Below are positions 1 to 7,047 of a stretch of DNA of 8,391 nt, in pieces; within the stretch, counting starts at the first letter, position 1, and each line of letters opens with the position of its first letter. Source of the stretch: Paracoccaceae bacterium. GTDB lineage: Bacteria > Pseudomonadota > Alphaproteobacteria > Rhodobacterales > Rhodobacteraceae. The notes below the pieces were generated by a model. It saw only the letters and a program-made list of their open reading frames with translations, searched no databases and was not told the origin of the DNA. The DNA lies in contig NVSA01000064.1 of the NCBI GenBank assembly GCA_002401045.1, forward strand, positions 1,393 through 9,783. Reading direction: 5' to 3'. Both the position numbers and the translations under genes were made by a program.

Positions 1-11
1 AAGGCGCAGCT

Positions 12-1052
12 ATGCTAGGCAGATTAATGAGCATTTTTTCCTCGGATATGGCAATTGATTTGGGGACAGCGAACACGCTGATCTATGTCAAAGGTAAGGG
101 TATTGTTTTAAACGAACCTTCTGTTGTGGCGTACCATGTCAAAGACGGTGTGAAGCGGGTCTTGGCTGTCGGCGAAGACGCGAAATTGATGATGGGTAGA
201 ACACCTGGGTCTATTGAGGCTATTCGCCCGATGCGCGACGGTGTGATCGCTGATTTTGATACTGCTGAGGAAATGATCAAACATTTCATTCGCAAGGTTC
301 ACAAACGCTCTGCTTTCTCAAAACCTCGGATCATTGTGTGTGTACCACATGGTGCCACCCCCGTTGAAAAACGGGCTATTCGCCAGTCTGTTCTATCTGC
401 GGGTGCGCGCAAAGCGGGTTTGATTGCAGAACCGATTGCCGCCGCATTAGGTGCAGGTATGCCAATCCAAGACCCTACGGGATCAATGGTTGTAGATATC
501 GGCGGCGGCACAACCGAAGTCGCCGTTTTATCACTAGGCGATATTGTTTATGCCCGCTCGATACGTGTCGGTGGTGACCGCATGGACGACGCGTTGATTT
601 CTTATCTACGGCGTCAACAAAATCTATTGGTTGGTGAGAGCACGGCAGAACGTGTGAAAACAACGATTGGGACGGCACGCATCCCTGAAAACGGTATCGG
701 CGAGAAAATGTTGATCCGTGGGCGCGATTTGTTAAACGGCGTACCAAAAGAGATTGAATTGAACCAAGCACAAGTGGCCGATGCATTGGCTGAACCTGTG
801 CAACAGATTTGCGAAGCTGTGATGCAAGCGCTAGAAAGCACGCCACCAGATTTGGCGGCCGACATCGTAGATCGCGGCGTGATGCTAACAGGTGGTGGCG
901 CTTTGCTGGGTGATTTAGATCTGGCTTTGCGTGAGCAAACAGGCCTGTCTATTTCGGTTGCCAATGAAAGTTTGAATTGTGTGGCTATTGGCACAGGCAT
1001 GTCGCTAGAATTCGCCAAGCAACTGGCGCATGTCATTGACTACGACAGTTAA
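12..1052 (+). CDS. mreB: MreB, actin-like rod-shape-determining protein
   Basis: Bacterial actin homologue that polymerises on the inner face of the cytoplasmic membrane and directs the elongation machinery. The 346-residue length is normal for the family. The actin-fold nucleotide motifs are in order: phosphate-1 DLGTANT at 16-22, the IAEPIAAA segment with Glu140, phosphate-2 VVDIGGGTTEVAV from 160, and the adenosine loop LTGGGALLGD from 292. Glu140 and Thr167 fall where I recall the catalytic residues of Caulobacter MreB, which supports the start chosen. That ATG has AAGG at 1-4 with a 7-base spacer and leaves 15 residues before DLGT, as in Caulobacter. An in-frame ATG at 27 has no ribosome binding site and would shorten the membrane-binding N-terminus (MLGRLMSIFSSD). 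It is the first gene of the elongation operon; its promoter lies outside the window. mreC follows after 29 bases with no terminator between them. Confidence 0.98.
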   Translation: MLGRLMSIFSSDMAIDLGTANTLIYVKGKGIVLNEPSVVAYHVKDGVKRVLAVGEDAKLMMGRTPGSIEAIRPMRDGVIADFDTAEEMIKHFIRKVHKRSAFSKPRIIVCVPHGATPVEKRAIRQSVLSAGARKAGLIAEPIAAALGAGMPIQDPTGSMVVDIGGGTTEVAVLSLGDIVYARSIRVGGDRMDDALISYLRRQQNLLVGESTAERVKTTIGTARIPENGIGEKMLIRGRDLLNGVPKEIELNQAQVADALAEPVQQICEAVMQALESTPPDLAADIVDRGVMLTGGGALLGDLDLALREQTGLSISVANESLNCVAIGTGMSLEFAKQLAHVIDYDS

Positions 1053-1081
1053 TTTTAGCAGTCTCATCCTAAGGACAGGAA

Positions 1082-1987
1082 ATGGCGCGACGTAAAGACC
1101 CTGAACAAGATTTTGCGAAATCTATTCGCAGAATTCTGTTTGGGCTAACCGTCTTTTTTCTGGTTCTACTCTATCTATTTTGGCGCATCGACAGCCCACG
1201 CGCAGAACAAATACGTGTCTCTATCTTGGATAAAGTTGTCCCCAATATGGAATGGGCCATGGCGCCTGTAACACGGGTCTCACGGCTGATTGATGATTTT
1301 CAATCTTATGGTCGTATTTATGAACAAAACCAAGAATTGCGCCGCGAATTGCAACAGATGAAAGCATGGCGCGAAGCGGCTGTTCAATTGGAACAAGAAA
1401 ATGCGCGATTACTAGATTTGAATAAGGTAAAACTGCCGCGTAAATTGTCATATTTATCAGGTGTTATTTTGACAGATGCGGGCAGCCCGTTCAGCCAATC
1501 CGCCTTAATCAACCTTGGCCGTCGCGATGGCATTGTTGATGGCTGGGCGGTGATGGATGGGTTGGGCTTAACAGGTCGGATTGCGGGGCTCAGCGAAAAA
1601 TCATCTCGTGTATTATTCCTGACAGACAGCACAAGCCGCGTACCTGTGACGCTAAAGCCATCAAATCAGCGGGCGATCTTAACGGGGGATTCCAGCCTAC
1701 TACCCAGCCTTGAATTCATTGAGAACACCGATTTAGTACGGCCTGGGGATCGGATTGTGACATCGGGGGATGGCGGTGTTTTTCCGTCAGGTCTGCTCGT
1801 CGGGCAAGTGGTTTTAGCATCGGATAACCGTCTGCGCGCGCGCCTATCCGCAGATTACAAACGTCTGACTTTTGTGCGCATTGTGCGCCACACGCCACAG
1901 CCTGAAATCGCGACACCAGACCAATTGATAAATCCGCGCCTGCCAAATGGAATTATTGTCGAACAAGATGAAAGCCCCAGCGAATGA
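1082..1987 (+). CDS. mreC: MreC, rod-shape-determining scaffold protein
   Basis: Bitopic membrane protein that links cytoplasmic MreB to periplasmic PBP2 and is thought to switch the RodA-PBP2 complex into its active state. The 301 residues show a short basic cytoplasmic N-terminus, one transmembrane helix at about 18-35 (ILFGLTVFFLVLLYLFW), a helical coiled-coil stretch at about 76-115 rich in Glu, Gln and Leu, and then the two-part beta domain. The latter has the family signatures INLGRRDGIVDGWAVM (143-158), GLTGRIAG and VRPGDRIVTSGDGGVFPSGL (219-238). The C-terminal tail after about 270 is polar and proline-rich. The ATG has AAGGA at 1071-1075 with a 6-base spacer. The TGA stop overlaps the mreD ATG (shared ATGA), which implies translational coupling. 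Nothing looks truncated or unusual. Confidence 0.97.
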   Translation: MARRKDPEQDFAKSIRRILFGLTVFFLVLLYLFWRIDSPRAEQIRVSILDKVVPNMEWAMAPVTRVSRLIDDFQSYGRIYEQNQELRRELQQMKAWREAAVQLEQENARLLDLNKVKLPRKLSYLSGVILTDAGSPFSQSALINLGRRDGIVDGWAVMDGLGLTGRIAGLSEKSSRVLFLTDSTSRVPVTLKPSNQRAILTGDSSLLPSLEFIENTDLVRPGDRIVTSGDGGVFPSGLLVGQVVLASDNRLRARLSADYKRLTFVRIVRHTPQPEIATPDQLINPRLPNGIIVEQDESPSE

Positions 1988-2514
1988 CGGCCGAAATATC
2001 CAAATTCATCTGGGTTAAGCAAGGGGCGTTAGCGGCGTTTGCTTTTTTGATATTATTCTACAATTTAATTCCTGTTTCACTGACCCCTGATGATCTACCC
2101 AAACCTGATTTATTGTATTGCGTGATTGCGGCAATTATTGTGCGCCGCCCGCAAATCGCGCCTTTTTGGTTGGTCGTGGCAATCTTTCTAACCTTGGATA
2201 TTTTCCTACAGCGCCCCTTGGGTGCTTGGACATTATGCATGTTGCTGGCCTTAGAGGCCGTACGCGCCAGACGCTATTTCATCCGCTCGCAATTGTTCAG
2301 CTATGAATGGGTTGTCGTTTTATTGATCTACTTGGTCGCGTTGATTGTCTTTCGGTTTATTCTAACAGTGTCACTGGTTGCAATGCCGCCCCTTAGCGCA
2401 GACGTGATTTCATTTTTCATCACAGTTGTTTTATACCCGATTATAGTCTTTGGGTTGGCAACGCTCTTTGGCTTACGCCGCCCTAATACGGGCAAGAGAG
2501 GTGAGACCCAGTGA
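1984..2514 (+). CDS. mreD: MreD, rod-shape-determining membrane protein
   Basis: Small polytopic inner-membrane component of the elongation complex, which binds MreC and modulates its effect on PBP2. The 176 residues are strongly hydrophobic. Candidate membrane segments lie at about 13-30, 42-54, 60-76, 79-94, 107-131 and 139-163. The segment PDLLYCVIAAIIVRRP (41-56) and the LDIFLQRPLGAW stretch (71-82) resemble alphaproteobacterial MreD; the family is otherwise poorly conserved, so position between mreC and mrdA is part of the evidence. The ATG lies inside the mreC stop (ATGA) and has no clear Shine-Dalgarno sequence, so initiation probably depends on ribosomes finishing mreC. The stop TGA in turn overlaps the GTG start of mrdA. 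The basic C-terminus (RRPNTGKRGETQ) is expected to be cytoplasmic. Confidence 0.95.
   Translation: MTAEISKFIWVKQGALAAFAFLILFYNLIPVSLTPDDLPKPDLLYCVIAAIIVRRPQIAPFWLVVAIFLTLDIFLQRPLGAWTLCMLLALEAVRARRYFIRSQLFSYEWVVVLLIYLVALIVFRFILTVSLVAMPPLSADVISFFITVVLYPIIVFGLATLFGLRRPNTGKRGETQ
2499..2504 (+). promoter_or_regulatory. Ribosome binding site of mrdA (GTG start)
   Basis: AGGTGA lies within the last codons of mreD, 6 bases before a GTG codon at 2511. It matches the anti-Shine-Dalgarno sequence over its full length and decides the GTG start of mrdA, the only non-ATG start chosen in this window. Confidence 0.7.
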
Positions 2515-4436
2515 CCCTGCAAAAACCAGATAAGACCAAAGTACGCCAAATCACGCGCCGTGCAGGTTTGTTATTGGGCGGGCAAGTTATGTTCATGGGG
2601 GTTTTAGGCTGGCGGATGCGTGATCTGGGCGTCAAACAGAATGCACAGTTTCGTCTATTGGCTGAAGAAAACCGCATTAATATTCAATTAGTGCCCCCAA
2701 CACGTGGATTGATTTATGATCGCCAAGGAAGATTGATAGCAAATAATATTCCACAATACCGTGTCCAAATGGTGCGTGAACAGATCAAAGCACCAGAGGT
2801 TATTCTAGATCGGTTGGCACAGCTTATTCCGATCAGTCCAAAACAACATGACCATGTTCTGAGCTTAATGAAACGGCGCCGCTCATGGGTGCCTGTGACC
2901 GTTGCCGAGGATTTAACTTGGGAACATATCGCGGCGGTTGCGGCCAACGCGCCGGCGCTACCAGGGGTGACCCCTGTAGTGGGTTCCTACCGTGAGTATA
3001 TTTATCCCCATGAATACAGTCACATAGTCGGATATGTCGGCCCTGTCAGCGATTATGATTTAAGCAAAACGGATGACGATGATCCTGTATTGCGTATTCC
3101 GCGGTTCCAGATCGGGAAGAACGGCATTGAGGCCAAGATTGAAAAACAACTGCGCGGCATCGCTGAAATCAAGCGGATTGAGGTCAATTCGGTTGGCCGA
3201 GTGATGCGTGATCTTGATCGTAAGGCGGGCGCATCTGGTAAGAATATTCAGATCACCATTGATACTGAATTACAAACAGCCGCGCTAAAACGCATCCAAG
3301 GTGAAAGTGCTGCGGCCGTGGTGATTGATGTACGCAACGGCGATATTTTGGCACTGGCATCCGCGCCCACCTATGATCCAAATAAATTTGTCACGGGGAT
3401 CTCGACGACGGATTGGAATGCACTGTTAAACAACAAGTACCGCCCGCTTGCCAATAAGACGGTTTCGGGCACCTACCCGCCTGGCTCAACCTATAAAATG
3501 GTCGTGGCTTTGGCCGCTTTGGAAGCGGGAATTACCGATGGGAACGACCATGTTAATTGCAAAGGTTATGTCGAAGTTTACAAACAAAGATTCCATTGTT
3601 GGCGCCGTGGTGGGCACGGCAAAGTTGATATGGTGCGCGCCTTGCGGGAAAGTTGCGATGTCTATTTTTACGACATAGCCCAAAAAGTCGGGATTGAAAA
3701 AATATCAGATGTGGCGCGGCGGCTAGGTTTGGGCGTGCGTCATGATTTACCTCTGCCCGCTGTGCATAAAGGCCTTGCCCCAACCAAAGCGTGGAAACGC
3801 AAAACCAAGGGAAAAGACTGGCGTGTGGGCGATACTTTGAATGCAGGGATTGGTCAGGGCTATACTTTATCATCGCCGTTACAGCTGGCACTTATGGCCG
3901 CACGTTTAGGGGCTGGCACCCAAATTGAACCGCGCCTGATCAACAGTATTGGCGATGAACTGCTTCCCATAAAAGGCAATATTCCACTGGACTTTGACCC
4001 CAAGCACCTCGATATCGTGCGGCGCGGTATGTTCGAAGTCGTCAACCATGCCCGTGGAACTGCGCGGGGATCGCGTATCACCTTACCAGGCGTGAAAATG
4101 GCAGGAAAAACCGGCACAAGTCAGGTCAAACGCATTACCGCCAGTGAGCGTAAACGCGGCGTTATTCGCAATGCTGATCTGCCGTGGGAACGCCGTGATC
4201 ACGCATTATTTGTAGCTTTTGCCCCGCATGACAATCCAAAATATGCAATTTCTGTTATCGTTGAACATGGCGGCGGTGGTTCAAAGGCCGCCGCACCTAT
4301 TGCACGCGATATTATGCAAGCCGCCTTATTGCTCGACGATACGGGCTACGGCGCGATGCCCAGTCAAAAGCGGCGCACGGATGATCCTGATGAGCAAACA
4401 CCCCACATAATTAGCACAAAGACCGACCCCGTATGA
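2511..4436 (+). CDS. mrdA: Penicillin-binding protein 2, elongation-specific transpeptidase
   Basis: Class B penicillin-binding protein that cross-links the glycan strands made by RodA during lateral wall growth. It is anchored in the inner membrane with a periplasmic catalytic domain. The 641 residues comprise a short basic N-terminus, a membrane anchor at about 18-35, a dimerisation/pedestal domain containing PPTRGLIYDRQG (62-73) and IGKNGIEAKIEKQLRG (201-216), and a transpeptidase domain from about 245. The active-site motifs are complete: S326-T-Y-K329, S381-C-D383 and K533-T-G-T536. Cys350, Cys363, His369 and Cys382 are placed like the zinc ligands reported for Acinetobacter PBP2. The anchor begins with T-R-R-A-G-L-L, which looks like a Tat motif. 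The GTG start is fixed by AGGTGA and overlaps the mreD stop (GTGA). The stop overlaps the rodA start (ATGA), as expected for partners needed in equal amounts. About 30 C-terminal residues are polar and probably disordered. Confidence 0.97.
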   Translation: MTLQKPDKTKVRQITRRAGLLLGGQVMFMGVLGWRMRDLGVKQNAQFRLLAEENRINIQLVPPTRGLIYDRQGRLIANNIPQYRVQMVREQIKAPEVILDRLAQLIPISPKQHDHVLSLMKRRRSWVPVTVAEDLTWEHIAAVAANAPALPGVTPVVGSYREYIYPHEYSHIVGYVGPVSDYDLSKTDDDDPVLRIPRFQIGKNGIEAKIEKQLRGIAEIKRIEVNSVGRVMRDLDRKAGASGKNIQITIDTELQTAALKRIQGESAAAVVIDVRNGDILALASAPTYDPNKFVTGISTTDWNALLNNKYRPLANKTVSGTYPPGSTYKMVVALAALEAGITDGNDHVNCKGYVEVYKQRFHCWRRGGHGKVDMVRALRESCDVYFYDIAQKVGIEKISDVARRLGLGVRHDLPLPAVHKGLAPTKAWKRKTKGKDWRVGDTLNAGIGQGYTLSSPLQLALMAARLGAGTQIEPRLINSIGDELLPIKGNIPLDFDPKHLDIVRRGMFEVVNHARGTARGSRITLPGVKMAGKTGTSQVKRITASERKRGVIRNADLPWERRDHALFVAFAPHDNPKYAISVIVEHGGGGSKAAAPIARDIMQAALLLDDTGYGAMPSQKRRTDDPDEQTPHIISTKTDPV

Positions 4437-5575
4437 GCTATTCTGACCTTTATAATGACGCAAAACTCCCTACAGGTGCCAGCAAAGCTTTCGCCCTGAA
4501 CTGGGGGCTTGCCGTCTTATTAATCGCGGCCAGTTGCGTGGGGTTTTTAATGCTGTTTTCCGTCGCAGATGGCAATTTGGACAAGTGGGCATTCCCCCAA
4601 ATGGTCCGCTTTACCATGGGCTTTGGCATGATGATCGTCATGGCATTCATTCCCATCACGATATACCGCAAACTCTCATTTCCGATCTATATATTCGCAC
4701 TGGTTTTATTGATTATTGTTGAGTTTTTTGGCCAAGTCGGCATGGGTGCACAGCGCTGGATTGATCTAGGGTTCATGCGACTGCAGCCCTCGGAATTCAT
4801 GAAAATCGCCCTCGTTATGATATTGGCCTACTACTACTCTTGGATTGATAAGTCATTGATATCAAAGCCACAGTGGTTACTGCCGCCGATTATTTTGACC
4901 TTGCTACCTGTATTTCTAGTGTTACGCCAACCCGACCTTGGAACGGCGATTTTATTGCTCGCAGGGGCAATTGTTGTCATGTTTATTGCGGGTGTTAGTC
5001 TGTGGTATTTCGCGGCTGGACTGGCGGCTGTGGGCGGTCTGGTTTTCTTGGTAATGTATTCCCAAGGCCATACTTGGCAATTGCTAAAAGACTACCAATA
5101 CAGACGCATATCGACGTTTTTAGACCCCTCTAGCGACCCCTTGGGCGCGGGCTATCACATTACCCAGTCGAAAATCGCACTGGGGTCTGGTGGCATATCA
5201 GGGCGCGGCTTTATGCAAGGCACACAAAGCCATTTGAACTTCTTGCCCGAGAAACACACCGATTTTATTTTCACCACATTGGTTGAAGAATTCGGCTTTA
5301 TCGGCGGCATGGCTTTGTTACTGATCTATCTGCTGATCGTCTTATTTTGTGTGGTATCCGCCATGACCAACGCCAACCGCTTTGGCGCGATTTTAACCCT
5401 TGGGATCGCGGCGACGTTCTTTTTCTATTTTGCGGTCAACATGTCCATGGTCATGGGGCTCGCCCCTGTTGTGGGCGTGCCATTGCCGTTGGTCAGCTAC
5501 GGCGGCTCTGCCATGTTGGTTTTGATGGTCGGTTTTGGACTGGTTCAAAGCGCCCATGTGCACAGACCAAGATAG
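4433..5575 (+). CDS. rodA: RodA, SEDS-family peptidoglycan glycosyltransferase
   Basis: Polytopic membrane enzyme that polymerises lipid II into glycan strands in complex with PBP2, whose gene it overlaps by four bases. The 380 residues contain about ten hydrophobic helices. Family markers visible are GAQRWIDLG (105-113), QPSEFMK with Glu121 (118-124), RQPDLGTA (165-172), the YRRISTFLDP loop (223-232), LPEKHTDFIF with Asp277 (271-280), the residue matching the SEDS catalytic aspartate of Escherichia coli RodA, and PLPLVSYGGSA (350-360). The N-terminal MSY and the LNWGLAVLL helix agree with Rhodobacteraceae RodA, supporting this ATG although it has no Shine-Dalgarno sequence. FtsW is the main alternative, but FtsW would sit in the division gene cluster, not beside mrdA. 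It is the last gene of the operon; a convergent gene ends 9 bases after its TAG stop. Confidence 0.97.
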   Translation: MSYSDLYNDAKLPTGASKAFALNWGLAVLLIAASCVGFLMLFSVADGNLDKWAFPQMVRFTMGFGMMIVMAFIPITIYRKLSFPIYIFALVLLIIVEFFGQVGMGAQRWIDLGFMRLQPSEFMKIALVMILAYYYSWIDKSLISKPQWLLPPIILTLLPVFLVLRQPDLGTAILLLAGAIVVMFIAGVSLWYFAAGLAAVGGLVFLVMYSQGHTWQLLKDYQYRRISTFLDPSSDPLGAGYHITQSKIALGSGGISGRGFMQGTQSHLNFLPEKHTDFIFTTLVEEFGFIGGMALLLIYLLIVLFCVVSAMTNANRFGAILTLGIAATFFFYFAVNMSMVMGLAPVVGVPLPLVSYGGSAMLVLMVGFGLVQSAHVHRPR

Positions 5576-5601
5576 CGCCACAAACTACCGTAGTTTTGGC
5601 G
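5576..5601. terminator. Hairpin between convergent rodA and SseB-family genes
   Basis: CGCCA (5576-5580), a bulged C, AAACTA (5582-5587), a CCG loop, then TAGTTT (5591-5596) and TGGCG (5597-5601) form an 11-pair stem with one bulge. It starts directly after the rodA stop and includes the stop codon of the opposing gene (5585-5587), so it fills the whole gap. A stem can form in RNA from either strand, which suits a two-way transcription end. Neither side has a clear T-tract, so it is not a canonical intrinsic terminator; it may instead stabilise 3' ends or act with Rho. Confidence 0.45.
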
Positions 5602-6367
5602 GCTTATCGGGGTTTGACCCGGGGGCTTCAATCACACGCGCTTTGGGTTGATGCAATTCTGGTAAATCAAAGCGCAAGGCAACCTTAGAAAGTGTTGCGC
5701 AAATCGGATCATTGGCGCGTAGAAACAACACGTCTAAGCTGCCGACCTCAATGCCGCTAAACGTCAACACTTCGGATACCGCATTGGTGATCGCGGGTTG
5801 TGCCGCCTCGAGCGCATCGATGAAAGCAACCACATGGATTTTGGTTTGGTCCGCGTAGGTGAATTCGGCCAAATAAGCCATCTGTGCCACACCTGCCATG
5901 GCCGCTAATTTACGATCCAGCGAAGTGATTAAAGTTTCAGGCACCCCTTTGGGGGCAGCGACAGATTGTGGTTTAGCTTGGGTTTCAGTCGCACTATGCG
6001 CCAAGGTATCTGACAACCAACTGACCGCCGATGCAGGCAATAACATTGACGATGGTGCCACGGATAGATTAACCCCCAGCCCAATTTTTTTGCCTGCCAG
6101 CATACCCGCGATCAAGCGACCGCTTAGGCTAACAAAAGGGGCGGTAGATTGGGCAAATTCAGACAAGCGTTCTTCGGTGTCAAAAACCAAGGCGAATTCC
6201 TGATCCTCAACGGGGAACAACATCGGTTTTGCGACATCAGCATCGGGTTCTTCTTCAAGCAATAGAAACATTTCAGTTTCGGCTAGGCACTCAAAGAATT
6301 GCAAGCGGTACGCATCAATTTGCGAGTTGGCTTCCATTTGGGCGTGGGCATCATCCAACGAGGTCAT
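5585..6367 (-). CDS. SseB-family protein, function unknown
   Basis: Predicted soluble protein of 260 residues with no signal peptide or membrane segment. Residues about 20-118 match the SseB N-terminal domain: FFECLAETEMFLLLEEEP (24-41), LFPVEDQEFALVFDTEERLSEF (50-71) and GVNLSVAPSSMLLPASAVSWL (98-118). A polar linker (about 120-142) leads to a second alpha/beta domain (about 143-235) with LITSLDRKLAAMAGVAQMAYLAEFTY and AVSEVLTFSGIEVGSLDVLFL. The tail (PGSNPDKPPKLR) is proline-rich and basic. The family is named after a Salmonella secretion protein, but there is no secretion gene here, and chromosomal Rhodobacteraceae copies have no established role to my knowledge. The ATG has TGGAG 6 bases upstream, a good site. 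Transcription converges on rodA; rluE lies 85 bases upstream on the same strand. The family call comes from remembered homologues, not a search. Confidence 0.85.
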   Translation of the reverse strand: MTSLDDAHAQMEANSQIDAYRLQFFECLAETEMFLLLEEEPDADVAKPMLFPVEDQEFALVFDTEERLSEFAQSTAPFVSLSGRLIAGMLAGKKIGLGVNLSVAPSSMLLPASAVSWLSDTLAHSATETQAKPQSVAAPKGVPETLITSLDRKLAAMAGVAQMAYLAEFTYADQTKIHVVAFIDALEAAQPAITNAVSEVLTFSGIEVGSLDVLFLRANDPICATLSKVALRFDLPELHQPKARVIEAPGSNPDKPPKLR

Positions 6368-6373
6368 TTACGG

Positions 6374-6378
6374 CTCCA
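6374..6378 (-). promoter_or_regulatory. Ribosome binding site of the SseB-family gene
   Basis: TGGAG on the minus strand, 6 bases before the ATG at 6367-6365. It fixes the start and shows the gene can be translated independently of rluE, 85 bases upstream. I see no convincing -35/-10 pair in those 85 bases, so its promoter is unresolved. Confidence 0.6.
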
Positions 6379-6445
6379 AAACATCTGCGATACGGGTCGA
6401 TTATTCCAGCCAAGCCGTATTGCGTCCCACCCCATGTGGCAATGA

Positions 6446-6477
6446 CAAAATATCAGGCGCTTTGCCATGTGCCTGAT
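6446..6477 (-). terminator. Possible intrinsic terminator overlapping the rluE stop codon
   Basis: Reading the minus strand, ATCAGGC (6477-6471), a 12-base loop and GCCTGAT (6458-6452) form a perfect 7-pair stem. It is followed by ATTTTG (6451-6446). The rluE TGA (6455-6453) lies in the 3' arm. The stem is short, the loop is long and the T-run is only four bases, so termination may be partial, with some read-through into the SseB-family gene. Confidence 0.4.
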
Positions 6478-7001
6478 GCAATGCCGTCAAGCGTCCAGTC
6501 CCCGACACTATAGCGGATCAAACGCAGGGTTGGGTGGCCAATCGCGGCGGTCATGCGGCGCACTTGGCGATTGCGACCCTCCGTGATGGTGATCTCAATC
6601 CATGTATCAGGGATGGATTTTCGCACCCGTATAGGCGGTGTCCGATCCCATATAATTTCGGGTTTCTCGATCAAAGCGACCAGTGCGGGACGTGTCATAC
6701 CATCATTTAATTTCACCCCGTCACGCAGTTTTTGCAGATCGGAATCTTGCGGTGTGCCTTCGACTTGCACCCAATAGGTTTTGGTTGTTTTGAACTTTGG
6801 ATTGCTGATTCTTGCCTGTAACTTCCCGTCATCCGTCAAGATCAGCAAGCCTTCGCTATCTTTATCGAGCCGCCCTGCCGCATAGACATCAGGCAGGTCG
6901 ATATAATCAGACAAGGTTGCACGTTTACTGCCTTGTGTTCCCTTATCGGTGAACTGGGACAAGACATTGAAAGGTTTGTTAAATAGGATCACAGATGTCA
7001 T
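6453..7001 (-). CDS. rluE: RluE-type 23S rRNA pseudouridine synthase (RsuA family)
   Basis: Cytoplasmic enzyme expected to isomerise one uridine of 23S rRNA to pseudouridine (position 2457 for E. coli RluE). With the ATG start it has 182 residues and, like RluE, no N-terminal S4 domain. It opens directly with VILFNKPFNVLSQFTD (4-19). The catalytic motif AAGRLDKDSEGLLILTDDG (41-59) contains Asp46. Further family blocks are TYWVQVEG (75-82), LRDGVKLNDG (92-101), PPIRVRKSIPDTWIEI (122-137), EGRNRQVRRM (141-150) and LRLIRYSVGD (159-168); these agree closely with remembered E. coli RluE. An upstream in-frame GTG (7016-7014) would add five residues. It has no ribosome binding site and would lie at or before the predicted transcript start, so the ATG, with AGGG three bases upstream, is preferred; neither site is strong. 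It is divergent from the ArsR-family gene. Confidence 0.93.
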   Translation of the reverse strand: MTSVILFNKPFNVLSQFTDKGTQGSKRATLSDYIDLPDVYAAGRLDKDSEGLLILTDDGKLQARISNPKFKTTKTYWVQVEGTPQDSDLQKLRDGVKLNDGMTRPALVALIEKPEIIWDRTPPIRVRKSIPDTWIEITITEGRNRQVRRMTAAIGHPTLRLIRYSVGDWTLDGIASGTWQSA

Positions 7002-7018
7002 GCGCCCTGTTAGCACAG

Positions 7019-7047
7019 TTTATATCTTTGTGAAATATCTGTTGCAT
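7019..7047 (-). promoter_or_regulatory. Possible rluE promoter
   Basis: On the minus strand, TATAAA (7024-7019) could be a -10 element, with ATGCAA (7047-7042) 17 bases upstream as a weak -35. Transcription would begin near 7012, about 11 bases before the rluE ATG at 7001 and after the alternative GTG, which favours the shorter protein. The -35 match is only three of six, so this is tentative. Confidence 0.35.

Noticed and set aside
475..1036. Long minus-strand reading frames inside mreB (475-846 and 614-1036)
   Set aside because: They are antisense to a clear, fully conserved mreB, overlap each other in different frames and resemble no family I know; the plus-strand motifs explain the sequence.
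3553..3891. 112-codon minus-strand frame inside mrdA
   Set aside because: Antisense to the PBP2 transpeptidase domain including the SCD motif; no recognisable protein features.
5347..5688. 113-codon plus-strand frame running past the rodA end
   Set aside because: It is out of frame with rodA and then antisense to the SseB-family gene. Both of those are well supported, and the translation is low-complexity Arg/His/Gln-rich material typical of a shadow frame.
5585..6367. Type III secretion role for the SseB-family protein
   Set aside because: The family name alone suggests it; there are no secretion, chaperone or effector genes nearby and the surroundings are housekeeping genes.
6380..6450. 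Minus-strand promoter for the SseB-family gene (TTGTCA near 6444-6449, AATAAT-like element near 6410)
   Set aside because: The hexamers do not pair at an acceptable spacing, so no promoter is claimed.
7002..7016. GTG start giving rluE five more residues
   Set aside because: No ribosome binding site precedes the GTG, it lies at or before the predicted transcript start near 7012, and homologues begin close to the VILFNKP block reached from the ATG at 7001.
7016..7041. Second operator-like repeat (two AGATAT copies on the minus strand)
   Set aside because: The copies are direct rather than inverted, short and AT-rich, with no match to the 7055-7078 palindrome beyond chance similarity.
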